Counted from the stretch's first letter, positions 1 through 13,655 are shown. The stretch is 64,000 nt of DNA from Apostichopus japonicus (GCF_037975245.1 NC_092566.1:6450001-6514000), one strand, 5' to 3'. Notes: generated by a model from the letters alone, not told the origin. Numbers and translations: made by a program.

Positions 1-57
1 CAAGGCTTATAGATCTCCTCCACAAAACTTAACTGAACTGAACTTGACCAAACTAGT

Positions 58-3000
58 TCACCAAAATAAAATCATACCAAATGTTGGAGAATTGACAAAA
101 TAAGAATAAGCTACGCAGCTAACCTTTGAAACTGCAAATGTACAGAGACTATATGAAACTTTTACAGTAAGTTTCAACGTCCAGTCATGTCGATCACTTA
201 GCCAGTACTGCCAATATTGTAGCGCACTGATGTTGTGCTATTAGACACCTATATGAGGGTTAAAATGATGTGTGATTTTGATGTGCCAACATGCGACAGT
301 GTGTATATAGTTACAAATGCAGTCGTAATATGTGAAGTTGAAGAATGATGCAAAATTTGCTTATCTTGCTTTTAACACATCAGATTTAGGTAAATTGTTT
401 CAACTTTACCTGCAAGAATTGTCAGGCTTTTCCAGAAGAAACATGGCACAGAGAGGCCGCCATAGACTATACTTCTCTTCCAGTTGTCCACAAAGAGAAC
501 AACTGTCCATGTTTTACCACAGCATCCATCACGACTGTGCAAAAAAAAAAAATAAAATATGTATCAGAGTCCCAACTTCAAAGAAAGAAACAAGTTTCCT
601 CTTTGTATCTCTCAGCAGATAAACATTAATTTGTACTGTGGGTAGGGTTGTCACCTGGTGACGTTCTAACCAAGCCCTATATATATGTGTAATACTCAGA
701 AATAAATACAACTGGATACTCATCAATCTAAGAGAACTTAATATACTGTACTACATATATTGGTTACAATCATTTGGCTTCTCCAACTGTAATTCTCAAC
801 AATTATTTCAGTAGCTCAATGCAAAAAAGTCTGGGTTCCCACAAAATTTAATGTAAATGTAAATGATTGATTTTTTTCATTTCTTAAACTTTGGGGTGTT
901 AGTGGATAATTTCATCACTCCGGTTTAATTTTAATGAACTAAGTAACACATTATGATCTTGGACACCTACTGCCCTTGTTGGTGCAGTGATACTACCACA
1001 GAGATAAGAGAAAAATTCCATCTAAAACGGTATTGATATGTAAAATGTCTAAGTGAAAGGTTTAGTTCTATTTAATGGGAATAGAATAAGAAAAATAGAA
1101 AGCAAGCCAAAAGGCTTAGTGATTCCTTACCACACCTTTTGAAAGCTTTACTTTGTTACTGTATTGACCTCTATTGAACTCAGGTAACCTATGACCTCCA
1201 CAAACTGCAATGAGTCTCTTCAACTTACAAGGTACAAAATCATGCAACATTTACATCTTGGGCCCTTGTATATACAAGGCTTTGCTGACCTCAAATGACC
1301 TCTACTATAAGCACTTAGTACTTCCTTCCTGTACTCATTAATCTTTACTTTTGAATTTTTTGACCTTTGACCTCCACAATATGTACCAAGTTTCTAAGAT
1401 GGATTTAACTACACAGTAACAATTCCATGCAGAGTTTGCTTTTGGGTGGGTATTGTGTTAACAAGATTTTCAGACTTTCATCCCAACTGACCTTAAATAG
1501 CCTTTATAATCTCCATAAAAAAACAAGGATTCTTGTACTCACCAAGGTTCTTTATAACAAACATGACCCTCATTCAAGTTTGAACAAATGAGTTACTCTG
1601 TTAAACCATTTTAATACTTTGACCTAAATTGACCTCAGATGACCTCAGAGCTCAACATAACATGAAAGGTACTCAATAAGGCGCATTAAGTTTGGAGTTA
1701 TTTTGTTTACAAGTTTTCATACTTTGATCTCTGTTGACCTCGGTGACCTCTGACCCCCATAGAAAAACGATCTTTGATCTCCACAAAAAATAATAAAGTT
1801 CTTGTACTAAACAAGGTGAATCCATGTACCAAGTATGAAGAACATCAAAGTTTGATTTTTGGTGTTTTCATGTTTACATGGTTTTCAAACATCCACTCAG
1901 GTTGACCTCAAAATGACCTTTGACCTGAATTAATCTGAATGGCTACTGTGAATACCACATGTGCGCAAACAATGGTCACTTACTCGCAGCAACCTGTGAT
2001 ACACGACTCAAAGAGGAAGAGACCTTCCAGAATAGAGACAACAATTGCCAAGAACCTGGATAAAAAGAACAATTAACAAAATATCATATCAAATTATGGA
2101 AAGTGAAAGTCATCAAAACTACAGCTTTTCCATCCTGATTGTAGTCCACCAAATGTAACTTTTTTTTTGAGCTACTTAGATACCAACTAAACAAACATGA
2201 GGTGTTGAGGTATGTTACCAAATAAGCCACCTCTTCATGATGTGCTAATAAATGTGATTAAGGGCTGTGAACATCATCAAATCTGTATTAATTTCTGATT
2301 AAAAACCTAAAGCAAACGGTCATACATTTCATATTCATTCGTCACCATGAAAGCCAAGACCTTAAACTTTATTACCATTACTTGACACATGATGCTAACT
2401 GAACTTCAAATTTTATAAGTATTTTTTTTTTACATAAAACCAGAAAGCCAGCTTGAGTTCTTTAGTAACAATCATGTTTACAAGGTTTTCAGACTTTAAT
2501 CTCATTTGACCTCAAACGACCGTTAATTGACCTTCACCAATTTCGATAGGGTGCTTGTATCCGAATTGGAGTCTCTACATACCCAAGTATGAAGTTCATC
2601 CAAGCTTTACTTTTTGACTAAGGCAATAACCAGAACTGCTAAAGTTCGATTTTCCACTTCCAACCTGAAGAACTCAAGTACAGTACCTAATGTTGATATG
2701 TGTTGAAACTGAACATTTGTGTGGGAAACATTGCAACATTTAAAGCAAAAAAAATTCTGCATATTTTATGAGGCCCATTGCAAACATATCCCTCTGACTG
2801 AATACAAAATAGTCACACCAAAATTATTACAAGTACTTATCGAGTAGCATTGGCTCTGGCATGATGAAAGTCATGGTATATATTCACGTTTTATGAATAT
2901 TTCTGTCAGTAGAACATGCAAGTGGTCACCATGGTTATTACAATACATACAGACCTGTATGTCATGTACAGCATTAACATTGCATAGAAAGTTACAGTAG

Positions 3001-4364
3001 CAGATACTCACAACACATAAAAGAACTCAGGATTTACAAGAGGACCTCCATTGATACCAACGATCCAAAAAACTGGAAAAATAGAGAAAGACAAAAATCA
3101 ACCTCAGGGATTGCAAGAAGTCACAAACCCAACACCGTCATTACTGGTCTAAGAGACAATTATTACTGTCATGAACAACTTCCCAAAACTGCTAAGAAAA
3201 GTCCTATTCCATGCGGGAGACTTGGAATACAAATTTAATGTTTCGATACACACAACGCTGAAGACTTGATCGAGTCTACATTTTAGCCACATGTACTTCA
3301 ATTTCTTATGTTTTTTTATATTTATTACAATGTATATTTTCTGTAAAAATGGACCTGGGTATCGCAAATGCTACTAACTCTAACATATTGAAGCTCTGAA
3401 CATCACCCTAAAACAACACTGTTAGCATCTTACCAAGAAATTATGAAAATAAAAGGTTCCCTGATAACTGACTCGAGGCACGTACTGGGTTGATGGAGCT
3501 TTTTGGTTTGATTTTCACTAAGTTACATCATGTTCCTAATATTGTTTTTCAGTTTTTTTTTCCTACAATTACTGGAACAATGTCAAATTTCTTTAAAATG
3601 TGTTTTGTACACTACAGTTGTGGCAAAAATATGTAATTTTCGACCTCTGAAGATTTAGAGTGAAACAGTAACCTGAAATTAATTGTATTACTAATTATGT
3701 ACTTTTTTTATACCTAAGAAACAACAAGCAGTCACCAAATGAAGGTGTTATGTCTTATATGCTGAACAGTGAAATCATTCATAGTCAATCAATTGGTAGC
3801 AACATTGAATATTGCAGAAAGCTATGCACTGTATGAGGACAAATTTCAACTAGTGAACAGAAATGGTGTAGTGGACCAAGAGAACCTGGTATTATAACCC
3901 CTCTAACTCCACCCCCCTGCCTTTAAGTCTACATCCCTGCCTTTAAGTCTACATCCCTGGTTGTCTGCCTATAATATATTAATGACCTAGATTCAGACAT
4001 AAGGAAATGTCTTCACTTTAAGTTTAACATTAGAAATAAGAATAATCTGAGTGATGATATTTGCTCATGTCTCCACTTGTCTCCTTACGAACACAATCTA
4101 GCCTCACCTATGCCATTTTACAAATAGAGTTCAAATGAAGGTGTAAAAACAACGTCCAATCCTTATGGTCTAGCCTACCGTCCTTGGGCCTACACTACAC
4201 TAGCCTAGGTTAGGCCATTCATAAGTTAGCATACGTTGGTACTTGGTAGGCTATGATCATCACAATTTCTTACCAATTGCTAGTATTACACCAACGACTC
4301 TTACAACCGTATTAAAATACTCGCAGAGGCAAGTGAAACATCCATTTTCTCTGTAGCTGTCCAT
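58..4364 (-). CDS. TMEM72: TMEM72-like four-pass membrane protein gene (3' end off the window)
   Basis: Hand-assembled minus-strand exons: 4364..4274 (ATG, residues 1-30), 3072..3012, 2055..1984, 534..410 and probably 131..78 or 131..58. Donors are GTAAG, GTGAGT, GTAAGT and GTAAAG; each acceptor ends in CAG, and phases match at all junctions without a stop. The product starts MDSYRENGCFTCLCEYF, then has hydrophobic segments including FYVLFLAIVVSILEGLFLFE and YGGLSVPCFFW. From memory of human TMEM72, the spacing of R-x-x-G, FYxLFxxxVSIxEG and K/R-x-x-x-Y-x-x-LSVxCF agrees, which is the basis of the name. TMEM72 is a poorly understood multi-pass membrane protein. In the last exon, reading on gives a stop at 60..58, but a GTATGA donor at 77 would continue the gene leftwards; vertebrate TMEM72 is longer, so I favour continuation. 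Exons 1-4 are convincing; the family name is fairly likely and exon 5 is tentative. Confidence 0.68.
1130..2620. repeat. Dispersed TGACCT-rich repeat inside the TMEM72-like introns
   Basis: The stretch repeats phrases such as 'tttgacctc..tgacctcaaatgacc', 'ttcttgtactcac' and 'tttacaaggttttcagactttg' at irregular spacing, interrupted by the 72-bp exon at 2055..1984. The same phrases recur at 20200-20360 and, in related form, at 10140-12400 and 34120-34430. It looks like a degenerate dispersed family and not coding sequence. It contains exact AGGTCA-type direct repeats spaced by one base (1361-1373 and 1914-1926). Confidence 0.6.
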
Positions 4365-4779
4365 TTATCTAGATATTTTAGGCAACCTTAACTTTAACAT
4401 ACATATCAATTCCTTCACCCCCAAAAACGACACTAAAAAGTACTGCAATATAAGCTCTTTGAAGGATTAAGTGTGACTCATCGCTCCCAAACGTGAGCGC
4501 TGTGGATCAACGCGGTCAGGAAGATTGGACTGATCCATTCTGTTGCGGGTTTTTTTATATTGCTGTGACGCAAACTATTGCATTCTCAATGTGTATGGGT
4601 ATTTGGGTGGGTAAAACTACCAATTAATGTGTTTTTAAACTAATTTTGAGTTCTAAACGGTACAATAACAAAATTTAATATAATTACACATAAACGATTA
4701 AGCAGTGCGTAGTTACAGTCCCCTATACTAGGCGCTACCACGCGGGCGTCTACAATAGCGTCTCTCGAGGTTGGGCAAG
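4365..4779. other. Upstream flank of the TMEM72-like gene, no gene seen
   Basis: This holds the 5' untranslated sequence and presumably the promoter of the minus-strand gene starting at 4364. I see no TATA box I would trust. The segment near 4480-4560 contains several CpGs in an otherwise AT-rich setting. Confidence 0.35.
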
Positions 4780-6961
4780 TATGGAACGCGGAAAGGGTCA
4801 ACATGAGGCGCCGTCCAAATAGGAATGGTCGTTCGCTCAGAAACCGTCCACTTAGAGATCGCTGCTCAAATACAGAAGCCGTCCATTTTGAAATCGCCGC
4901 TTAACGTGAGGCGCCGTCCACTTAGAGGTGGCCGTTGATACACAGGCCGTCTAATCAGAGATTGCCGCGCAAACACACCCACATTTTCGGGAACCGTCCA
5001 TTTAGATATGGCCGTTGACTTAGAAACCTCCGCGACTGAGAAATGGTCGTGATTAAGAAATCGTCCATTCAGAGATCGCCCACTCAGAGATCGTTGTCTC
5101 AGAGATCTTCCATTTGAGTGACAGCCAAACTTGCATATTTATATCTAGGGCGGGGCGTGAACTTTTCAATCACAGAGTCGAGGTGCGTCGGCCGTTCGCA
5201 CTCGTCCTCGTTCATTGAATTTTCAATCACAAATTAAAATGGATGAATCGATGATATACAACTCGAGGAACTTGTGAATATCGGTTTCAACAACAGAAGA
5301 ACGGCAGATTTGCTTGATTGCAGTGAATCAACTGTTATAAAAGGAGGCGTGCTTCTTTAGGCCTCTGGAAAAAAGATGGATCTTTCGCAATACAAACCTA
5401 ACGTTAGTATGATGGGTGTATGAGTACGGTGCTGGTATTCCTCAGCTTGCGGCCAATCCCTAATACTAGACTCGATACTCACACTTATTTGTTTTGATCC
5501 ATTTCATACAGTGTCGGTTCGTACTCAATCTTCGGAAGTTTGTGCATGTTGAGACGACGTACAATTAAGCCCATTAGTATTTTTAATTAATAATTCGTGA
5601 TTACAATTTTCCCCAAAATTATTGATTTGTTAGTACGAATTATAATTTGCTGTAATGAAATACTTGTATGTTGTAATGAAATACTTGTATGTTGTAATGA
5701 AATATTACTTGTTAAAAATGAGTTATTATTTCATAATGATGAATTATTAATTTTTAACAACTAATGTCGTATTAATAAGAATTATGAAGAATTTTTAACT
5801 TGCAATTATATACAAATTTTTATTTCAAACGAATTGTAATTTCTTTAAATGATTATTGACTTGCTAATACAATTGATTTGTTTTAATGATATACTATTAC
5901 ATTTGTCATGAAACGTTACTTGGTAACACTGAATTTACTAATTCATAGTAAGGGATCATTAAGTGATTACAATGTTTTGTAAATTTGTAACAGCTAGTGG
6001 AATTACTATAGTGTAGCGCCTATAGTATTTCATAGTTACAATTTATTAATTCATTATTGTAAATTAAAAATTAAATGTTAACATTTGTAGTTACAAGGGT
6101 TAACAGTTATGATCATGGTCATCATGATACACATCACACTTTTCCATGGCCAAGAATATGTTATATTTGATGCTCAGTTACTGAAGCATACATGTTAAGT
6201 CATCACTTTCTTTTATTTTGACAAATGCTGAGCACATGAAAGGTCAAATCTCGGTCAAATTGCTTAGACCATTGAAAAAAAAAACTGGGCCTAGCGACGG
6301 ATGTTACTACTTTCCAAATTAGTTATTCCTGTGCCCTTTCGAAGTTACGGGAAACTTCTTCGGCATTTTCGACCCCCAATTTGTGGATTATTTCTTCCAT
6401 CTTATTTCTTTTGGATTCTTGAAACTTTCATTGCATGTGGTCTTCGGTGTACCGAGACGAAATTACTCTCCTGAAAAAGGGAGGGGCGCCGCAGGTACGA
6501 CTTGAATGAGGCGGGAACAACAGCGTTCTACTGTAACAGCTCGGTGTTACAGTGCTCGTTACCTGGCGGGAGCACAGCCGATAAATAGTCCACGCCCACT
6601 TAATGCATACGTATATAGCCATTGTAAAGGGAGGACGAATTCTAAGTAGGCGCGGCTCAGCATCGACCGGCGATTTGTAAGTGGACGATTTCTGAGTCAA
6701 CGGCCATTTCTGAATGAACGGTTTCTGTACTTCAACGACGATTTCAAAATGGGCGGCTGTTGCATTTGAGCAACGATCTCTGAGTAGACGGTCTCTGAGT
6801 GAACAACCATCTCTGAGTGGACGGCGCCTCACGTTAAACGGCAATTTATAACGGTGGGCGGCTGCTTGCATTTGAGCAGCGATCTCTAAGTGAACGGTTT
6901 CTGGGTGAACGACCATTTCTAAGTGGACGGCGCCTCACGATGACCCTTTCCGCGTTCCATA
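4780..6961. mobile_element. Foldback-type DNA transposon with very long inverted ends
   Basis: The left end begins TATGGAACGCGGAAAGGGTC at 4780 and the right end is its reverse complement, ending at 6961. The complementarity continues, imperfectly, for several hundred bases (about 4780-5130 and 6630-6961). Both arms are made of short related modules, for example 'ccacttagagatcgctgctcaaat' and 'gaggcgccgtcca'. The element is flanked by GGCAAG on both sides (4774-4779 and 6962-6967), a candidate 6-bp target duplication. The middle (about 5400-6400) is AT-rich. A 162-codon open frame in the right arm is a by-product of these modules. Confidence 0.8.
5247..5360 (+). pseudogene. Fragment of a transposase/integrase-like helix-turn-helix
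   Basis: Translated from 5247 the sequence reads DDIQLEELVNIGFNNRRTAD, then LLDCSESTVIKGG, ending at TAG 5358-5360. A G-F-x-x-R-x-x-A-x-L-L-x-x-S-x-S-T-V pattern is typical of the recognition helix region of some transposase and integrase proteins. The nearby ATG at 5239 is in another frame, so the fragment looks frameshifted. It lies just inside the left arm of the foldback element, suggesting this element or its parent once encoded a protein. The family cannot be named from 38 residues. Confidence 0.35.
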
Positions 6962-8214
6962 GGCAAGAAGGTCGATATTTTCTAACGAAGACTCTCATTT
7001 GTTACCCCTAGGTCCGATTGAAAACTTAAACCAATCACAATAATTTTTATATGTACAGAATCTGTCACTCATTTGTAATGCATATTCAATTTAGACAAAT
7101 AGGAGGGTCAGTGTTATAGTGACACAATTGAACTTTCAAAAATGGGAGTTTCAAAAGCCACACGACGCTACATGTTGCCATGTGTGTTTTACGTATGACT
7201 TTTGGTTTTCAAAAGTTACGTATTTCTACATTTTTTAACCCCCCAAGTCCGATTGTGCCATGCTAAACAGAAACTAGAAAACAACAGAGATATGAAGAGA
7301 TTTATTCCACCTTTCTAAAGATGTTTTAGACAAAGTGTAATGAAATGAGGAAAGAACTGTTATCAGTGAAGAAAAACAAGGCCTAACAGTAAGTCAACGA
7401 GGGGTGTTGGTAGTAACTGTTGTGACTTTCCTCCGCTGCATAAGGAAGAGCGCTAGGAATTGATATGGATTAAACATTACTACGAATAGTACGATGGTTG
7501 ACTTCTCGTTGCAATGCACAGTGCACCGGTACAGTTATTAGAACAACTGTATTTCCGTTCTGACTGTTCCGACTTCTACCATTTCTAATAACGCTTTATA
7601 TATATACGCATATGAATGATATGAAGTATGCGCGTGACTAGTCCCTGTGTGGAGTTGACCACATCATTATCATTGAATATTGTAGAGCCAGCAACGCCTT
7701 CGAGTAAGGGAATAGAAGATCATCGATGTCTTACATGAAAACAAACAAAAACCGTGTAAATGTATCGATTATTTTACATGCTTAAAATAAAACATTGATA
7801 GAAACGTTATCCTGAAAATATAACCCCAAAATACGTCCTCCCAACGAAAGTCCTAAAAAATCTCCCCATTTAAATAGGAAACTAAAGATAAAATTACTAT
7901 AAGAATAACAAGCTCATCAGTGGCGGGCGTGGGGTGGATGGGATGGTGCGAACACTCCCCCACCCAACCCCCAAAAATATATATCTTTTGAGCAATCAAA
8001 TTGTACAGTCTGAGCCAAATAACTAAATTAATGAAATGCACTATTTTCCCGGTCGTGAACGTTGACAGATTAAAACAAGCTCCTGCACTGTGGCTGCAAT
8101 CTGGTAAACCTGTGAAAACTTCATTCTGTGAAGCACGATTTATGTTTTGGTATGATTCTTTATGCTACTGGTATCATAGCAAATTTATTTGAAAGTGTCG
8201 TGAACCGATTGCAG
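6962..8214. other. Intergenic stretch, nothing recognised
   Basis: AT-rich sequence with short open frames only. I found no splice-consistent exons, tandem arrays or inverted ends. Confidence 0.4.
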
Positions 8215-8400
8215 CTATCGCGCGCCTTTTGTACCATGTTTATGCCGTCGCGAGAACGTATAGGTTGCTGTCGCGAAAACTTAGCTTGCCGTCGCGTTAA
8301 CTTAGGTGGCCGTCGCGGGAACTTCCGTTGTCCAATTTCATTCCGTCGTCCAATTTCATTCCGTTGTCTAATTTCATTCCGTCGCGAAATTCCTTAACAT
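8215..8400. repeat. CG-rich short tandem modules (ccgtcgcg / caatttcattccg)
   Basis: Modules of the form 'gccgtcgcg..aacttag' recur about four times, followed by three copies of an 18-bp 'ccgtcgtccaatttcatt' unit. The style resembles the modular arms of the foldback element at 4780-6961, so it may be a solitary arm of a related element, but no second arm was found. Confidence 0.5.
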
Positions 8401-10139
8401 TATGCGAATGAGTGACCGGATCTGTGAAGGTGGGCGTTGTCTCTAGCTTCTACCAATCACATTCCAATTATGGGCTAATACCTCTCAAAAGAGACGGAGA
8501 TCATTTTCCATGAGTCTATTGACGATCACAGGGAGGGACGAAACCTCAATTAATAGGCCTCTCCCAATCACGGACAAAACTAAACAAAGGCGCTGTCACT
8601 TAGTAGTTCTATCAGTGCCGTTTATTTACAGCTCTAGATACTTTCTAGTTCGATGAGACTTGACAAACTGTTTCATACGTTTTTTACAGCTTTGCAAATT
8701 TAAGGCTCTGATCATAGATGCCAACTGGCTTTCACGTGTAAAGGCCTTCCTATAATTTCGAGGAATGTTATGCTAATTCATGTTGTAGAGGCGAATCTAA
8801 GAACGGGAGAGGGTATAGGTGATAAATGAAGCCACCTTCCCAAGTGTGTGTGTGTGTGTGGGTCGATTACTATTGAATTTTTGTGAGGTTGAAGGGGTAT
8901 CCCCCCCCCCCTCCCCCGCAAACATCTCTGGATCCATGTCTGTGTTGGAAAAGCCATGAAGTTGGTCAAGGAGTGGCAACAGTTCAGAGGTGAGAAGTGA
9001 AGTTGGTCCGATATTATATTATAGTGTAAGTACATCATGAGGGCTAATCATCCAGCTGTTAACTTTCTTTTCCCCTTCTAAACCATAGTCATTACCCAAT
9101 TCAAAGAACTGGCTTATTGGCAAATGTGATCAATATCATGTTTAAATCGGATCAAAATTAGGAATTATTTGTACTGTCAGTAGGAGTACTTTTCAGCATG
9201 ATATGGGAGGATGATATAGAGTTATATTAGCATTGGCATATTGTCCCAACTGCTGGGGACAACAATTACTGAAAATGTTCAAGTTCAAGAAAAACCCTTT
9301 CCAATTTTGGTTCTATTCAAATAAATAAATTTAAGAACAACAAGCTTCCAAAACAAGGCCACCCATAAAGTCACACAGTGGAATGAAAATGGCTCAATAT
9401 ATCTTTTTATCTCTCTTTTTATTCTTCTTCTTCTTCTTCTTTCTTTCCTTTTTATACTTTTCTTTCTCTCTTTAAGAAAACAAAACAAGATTAAAACATG
9501 TGGCAGAACTTCACAGTCACAGCAAAGCTTCACATTCACTGCTTGTGTTTAGTCAAAAATTTCAGATCACCACATGAAACAGAAACCCTTCTAACAAACA
9601 AAGAAACTGCAATTGATGAAAATAATAGCACCCTTCTGAAACAACATTAATTAATAAGAAATTAATTAAAAAATTAATTAAAAAAAATCATCACACAGAC
9701 ACACATTTGTAGCAAGACTAAAGGGTTGCAACATATCCCAAAACTTGTCTTAAAAAAATGATGGATTGTTGATGGCTCATAGAGGAATGCAAGAAACTGC
9801 CAACTTAAAGAACCATTTACTGAAATCTCTACAAAGGTACCAATCTGTTAACATCCAAACTGTAAAGAAAATATAAAACAAATGAATATTAATACTATAT
9901 GTAAATATATAACAAGAGCCCAAGGGCACTATGGTTCCTTGCTTGGGGTATATGACAATACACATAATATTATCAAGCAAGATTGGGCTGAAATAGTCCA
10001 AGTAATTGTGGTCCTACGTGTTCCCATAAAGTAACCAACACTATAGCCAACACTTTTGTGATCACAAAATGTGATCGGATTTTTTATCAAAAGGCACTTT
10101 TGAGATCTAAATATGGCGTCAAAAGTGTAAGAAATATAA
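8401..10139. other. Intergenic stretch with simple repeats
   Basis: No gene seen. It contains a GT run (8845-8860), a C run near 8900-8915, a TTC run (about 9424-9442) and AATTAATTAA-type repeats (about 9645-9688). The open frames here are low-complexity shadows. Confidence 0.4.
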
Positions 10140-12400
10140 GAGACCTACAAGCGTGTCAACAGATATGATAACAATGGTGACCTCAGATGACATGACCTTT
10201 AAGTTTCAAAATGTTCCACCACCCCATTCACAACTTGTCCCAAAATATCAACCATGTCACACCTTGGCATTGAGATTTAATTGCATTTAATGTCAAAAAA
10301 TTAACTTTGAACTTGTATGTAACTTCACACAAAGGTCACCCGGAGGTCAACCAATTGACATTTTTGATCGGTGAGACCTAAATAGAGCATGACTGTAAAA
10401 ATTCAAACATTTTTTCTTTGCCCTTTTTCTCCCCCCATAATACTACTTTTTTAACATTAGCTGACCTTTGGTGACCTTGGATCACATGACCGTTAAGTTT
10501 GAAAATATTCCCCTATACCATTTGCAACTTGTCCAAAAAAATCAACCTTGTCACACCTTGGCACTGGGAGTTATTGCATTAAATGTGTGAAAATTAACTT
10601 TGACCTCATATAACTTCGCACACGAAGGTCACACAGGGGTCAACCTATTGACATTTATGATCAGAAGGTACCTTTAACATCTGAAAATAGCATCGAAACT
10701 GTAAAAAATCCACAAAACACGAAAAGGTCACCAGAGGTCAAATTGAGGTCAAGGGTCACCCAGATGCGGGTCGACAATTGGATTTCATTGAAGCAACTCC
10801 CAACTCTAACGGACAATTTGTTCTCAAGTTATCGCAAAAATACTAGTTTTTTAGCATTAATTGACCTTTGGTGACCTTGGATCACATGACCGTTAAGTTT
10901 GAAAATAATCCCCAATACTATTTGCAACTACTCCAAAAATATCAACCGTGTCACACCTTGGAACTGGGAGTTATTGCATTAAATGTCTGAAAATTAACTT
11001 TGACCTCCCATAACTTCGCACACGAAGGTCACACAGGGGTCAACCCATTGACACTTATGATCAGAAGGTACCTTTGACATCTGAAAATAGCATCAAAACT
11101 GTAAAAATCCCCAAAACACGAAAAGGTCACCAGAGGTCAAATTGAGGTCAAGGGTCACCCAGATGCTGGTCGACACTTGGATTACATTGAAGCAACTCCC
11201 AACCCTAACGGACAATTTGTTCTCAAGTTATTGCAAAAATACTAGTTTTTTATCATTAATTGACCTTTGGTGACCTCAGATTACATGACCGTTAAGTTTG
11301 AAAATATTCCCCTATACCATTTGCAACTTGTCCCAAAATATCAACCGTGTAACACCTTGGCACTGGGAGCTATTACACTAAATGTCTGAAAATTAACTTT
11401 GACCTCATGTAACTTAACATACAAAGGTCACCTTGGGTCAACTTATTGACATTTTTGATTGGTGGGACCTAAATGGAGCATCAAACTATATAAATTCAAA
11501 CATTTTTATTCTTTCCCATTTTCTCCTCCCAAAATACTAGTTTTTTAACATTAATTGACCTTTGGTGACCTCAGATCACATGACCATTAAGTTTGAAAAT
11601 ATTCCCCTATACCATTTGCAACTTGTCCAAAAATATCAACCAGGTCACACCTTGGAACTGGGAGTTATTGCATTAAATGTCTGAAAATTAACTTTGACCT
11701 CGTATAACTTCGCACACGAAGGTCACACGGGTGTCAACCAATTGACATTTTTGATCGGAAGGTACCTTTGATATCCAAATCTAGCATCAAAACCAAACAT
11801 TTTCTTTTTTGCTCGTTTCCTCCCAAAATAAGCACATTTTTTCTAATGTGACCTTTGACCTTTTGACCTTGGTTTCAGATGTAGTTTGATCTCCTGATTC
11901 CAAAAAACAAAACGACAAGTCTGTACAACCATCCTAACTCTGACCGAAAAACTTTGACCCCTTATAACTTCGCACATAAAGGTCACACGGGGTCAACCTA
12001 TTGACATTTATGATCAGAAGGTACCTTTGACATCTGAAAATAGCATCAAAACTTTAAAAATCCCCAAAAACACGTAAAGGTCACCAGAGGTCAAATTGAG
12101 GTCAAGGGTCACCCAGATGCAGGTCGACAATTGGAACACATTGAAGCAACTCCCAACCCTAACGGACATTTTGTTCTCAAGTTATCGCAAAAATAGTTGT
12201 TTTTTAACATTAATTGACCTTTGGTGACCTTGGATCACATGACCGTTAAGTTTCAAAATGTTCCCCTAACCAGTTCACAACTTGTTCCAAAATATCAACC
12301 ATGTCACACATTGGCACTTGGAGTTATTGCAGTTTTAATATTTTGGGTTTTTGGCCTCTAACTGACCTTTGGTGACCTTCACAGGCACCAAAAAAAATAG
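10140..12400. repeat. 2.3-kb tandem array of a 300-400-bp TGACCT-rich unit
   Basis: The phrase 'tgacctttggtgacct' followed by 'atcacatgaccgttaagttt' recurs near 10461, 10862, 11261, 11557 and 12213, with a diverged copy near 10178. Between these anchors, 'caccttggcactgggagttattgca', 'ataacttcgcacacgaaggtcacac' and 'caccagaggtcaaattgaggtcaaggg' recur in the same order. Units differ in length because sub-blocks are missing from some copies. All six frames are interrupted. Confidence 0.85.
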
Positions 12401-13650
12401 GGCACGCCTTCTCACTATGGCGGATCTATATACCAAGTTTGAGTTAAGTCCAACTTTCCCTTGTTGAGTTACAGTGTACCCAAGCAAGTGTCACAGATGC
12501 ACACACAGACACACAGATACACACACACACACGCCAACCTGACTGCATAGGTTCCTTTTGCTAAAGCAAGGAACCAAAAAGGACCTAAAACTTGGGTGTT
12601 ACATAAGTATTGAAACTCCTCACCTCCCCCCCACCTCTCTCCCACATCCCCATGCCTCTTAACCACCCTCCAGCTCTCTCAAACATGTTTCATAATCCAC
12701 ATACGTAACTACCTTTTGTAGATCTGGTAATGTTATTTTTTGTTCAAGGAGCCTAGATCACTGCTTGTTATTTTGAGCAATGGACACGTGGATCTCTCCT
12801 TCTTTCCCCCAGTCTTTTTCCTGACCATTTAGATTATATATTTCTCATGCTATTCAATTGAAAATTGGTCTTTGGAGTCCATGCTGAAACTATTAGATGC
12901 TAATTTGTTGAGTTTTAACGAAAAAATTGCATTCAAATCGTGCAGATTATGACAAGATGGTGAAAAGGATAAATTGCGGGTTACAGAACATGATGGGAAA
13001 TTGTATGGAGCCACGTTGGTAAGACAAGGGACACCTATTTGTCTTTACCAGCCCTCATCAGGAAAATGACTCTATTTAAAAGCAATCTTCCACACTGAGT
13101 TTGACACACTGTAAAACCCTGTAATCAACTAGGTTATTAGCTGGATGAGCCAGGTTCAATCTCATCATTTATTTGCATTAGATCTAAACTAATATGAAAA
13201 GTAATCTTGGACGAAACAACTGTTAAGAGTCAAACGGAAACATTTACTCACTGGTTAATTCACATTTGCTTGAAGAGTGATACTATTTGATTCAATTTTG
13301 ACAAAATAAGCAATTAATGGGTCGAGACAGTTGGTCAAACTAAATTATTAGATTAAGAGACGTTTCTTAAGACATAGGCCTACTAGGGCGGTCTACAAAT
13401 CTCAAAATGTGGGCTATTGACTGGATAATTGCTGTCGGATTTCACCAATTTGCTAGAAACCAGACAGGCACTTGAATTCCTCTGCCAGTGCAAATTATTG
13501 TTGTTTTGTATTCAATCAAGGAAATTGCACTTAGGAATATTTGATATTAACCAATTTATTTTTTCGCACTGCCATTTGTTACCAAATTGGCTAAAATTGT
13601 GAAAATTCTAGACCTGTCTACTGTACTAATACATAATGATATACATGTTG

Positions 13651-13655
<5 letters not shown>
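12401..13655. other. Intergenic stretch with a CA microsatellite
   Basis: A CA-rich microsatellite occupies about 12498-12533. No exons or mobile-element ends were recognised in the rest. Confidence 0.4.

Noticed and set aside
6428-6916. 162-codon minus-strand open frame
   Set aside because: It lies across the right arm of the foldback element, whose repeated modules happen to be open in one frame.
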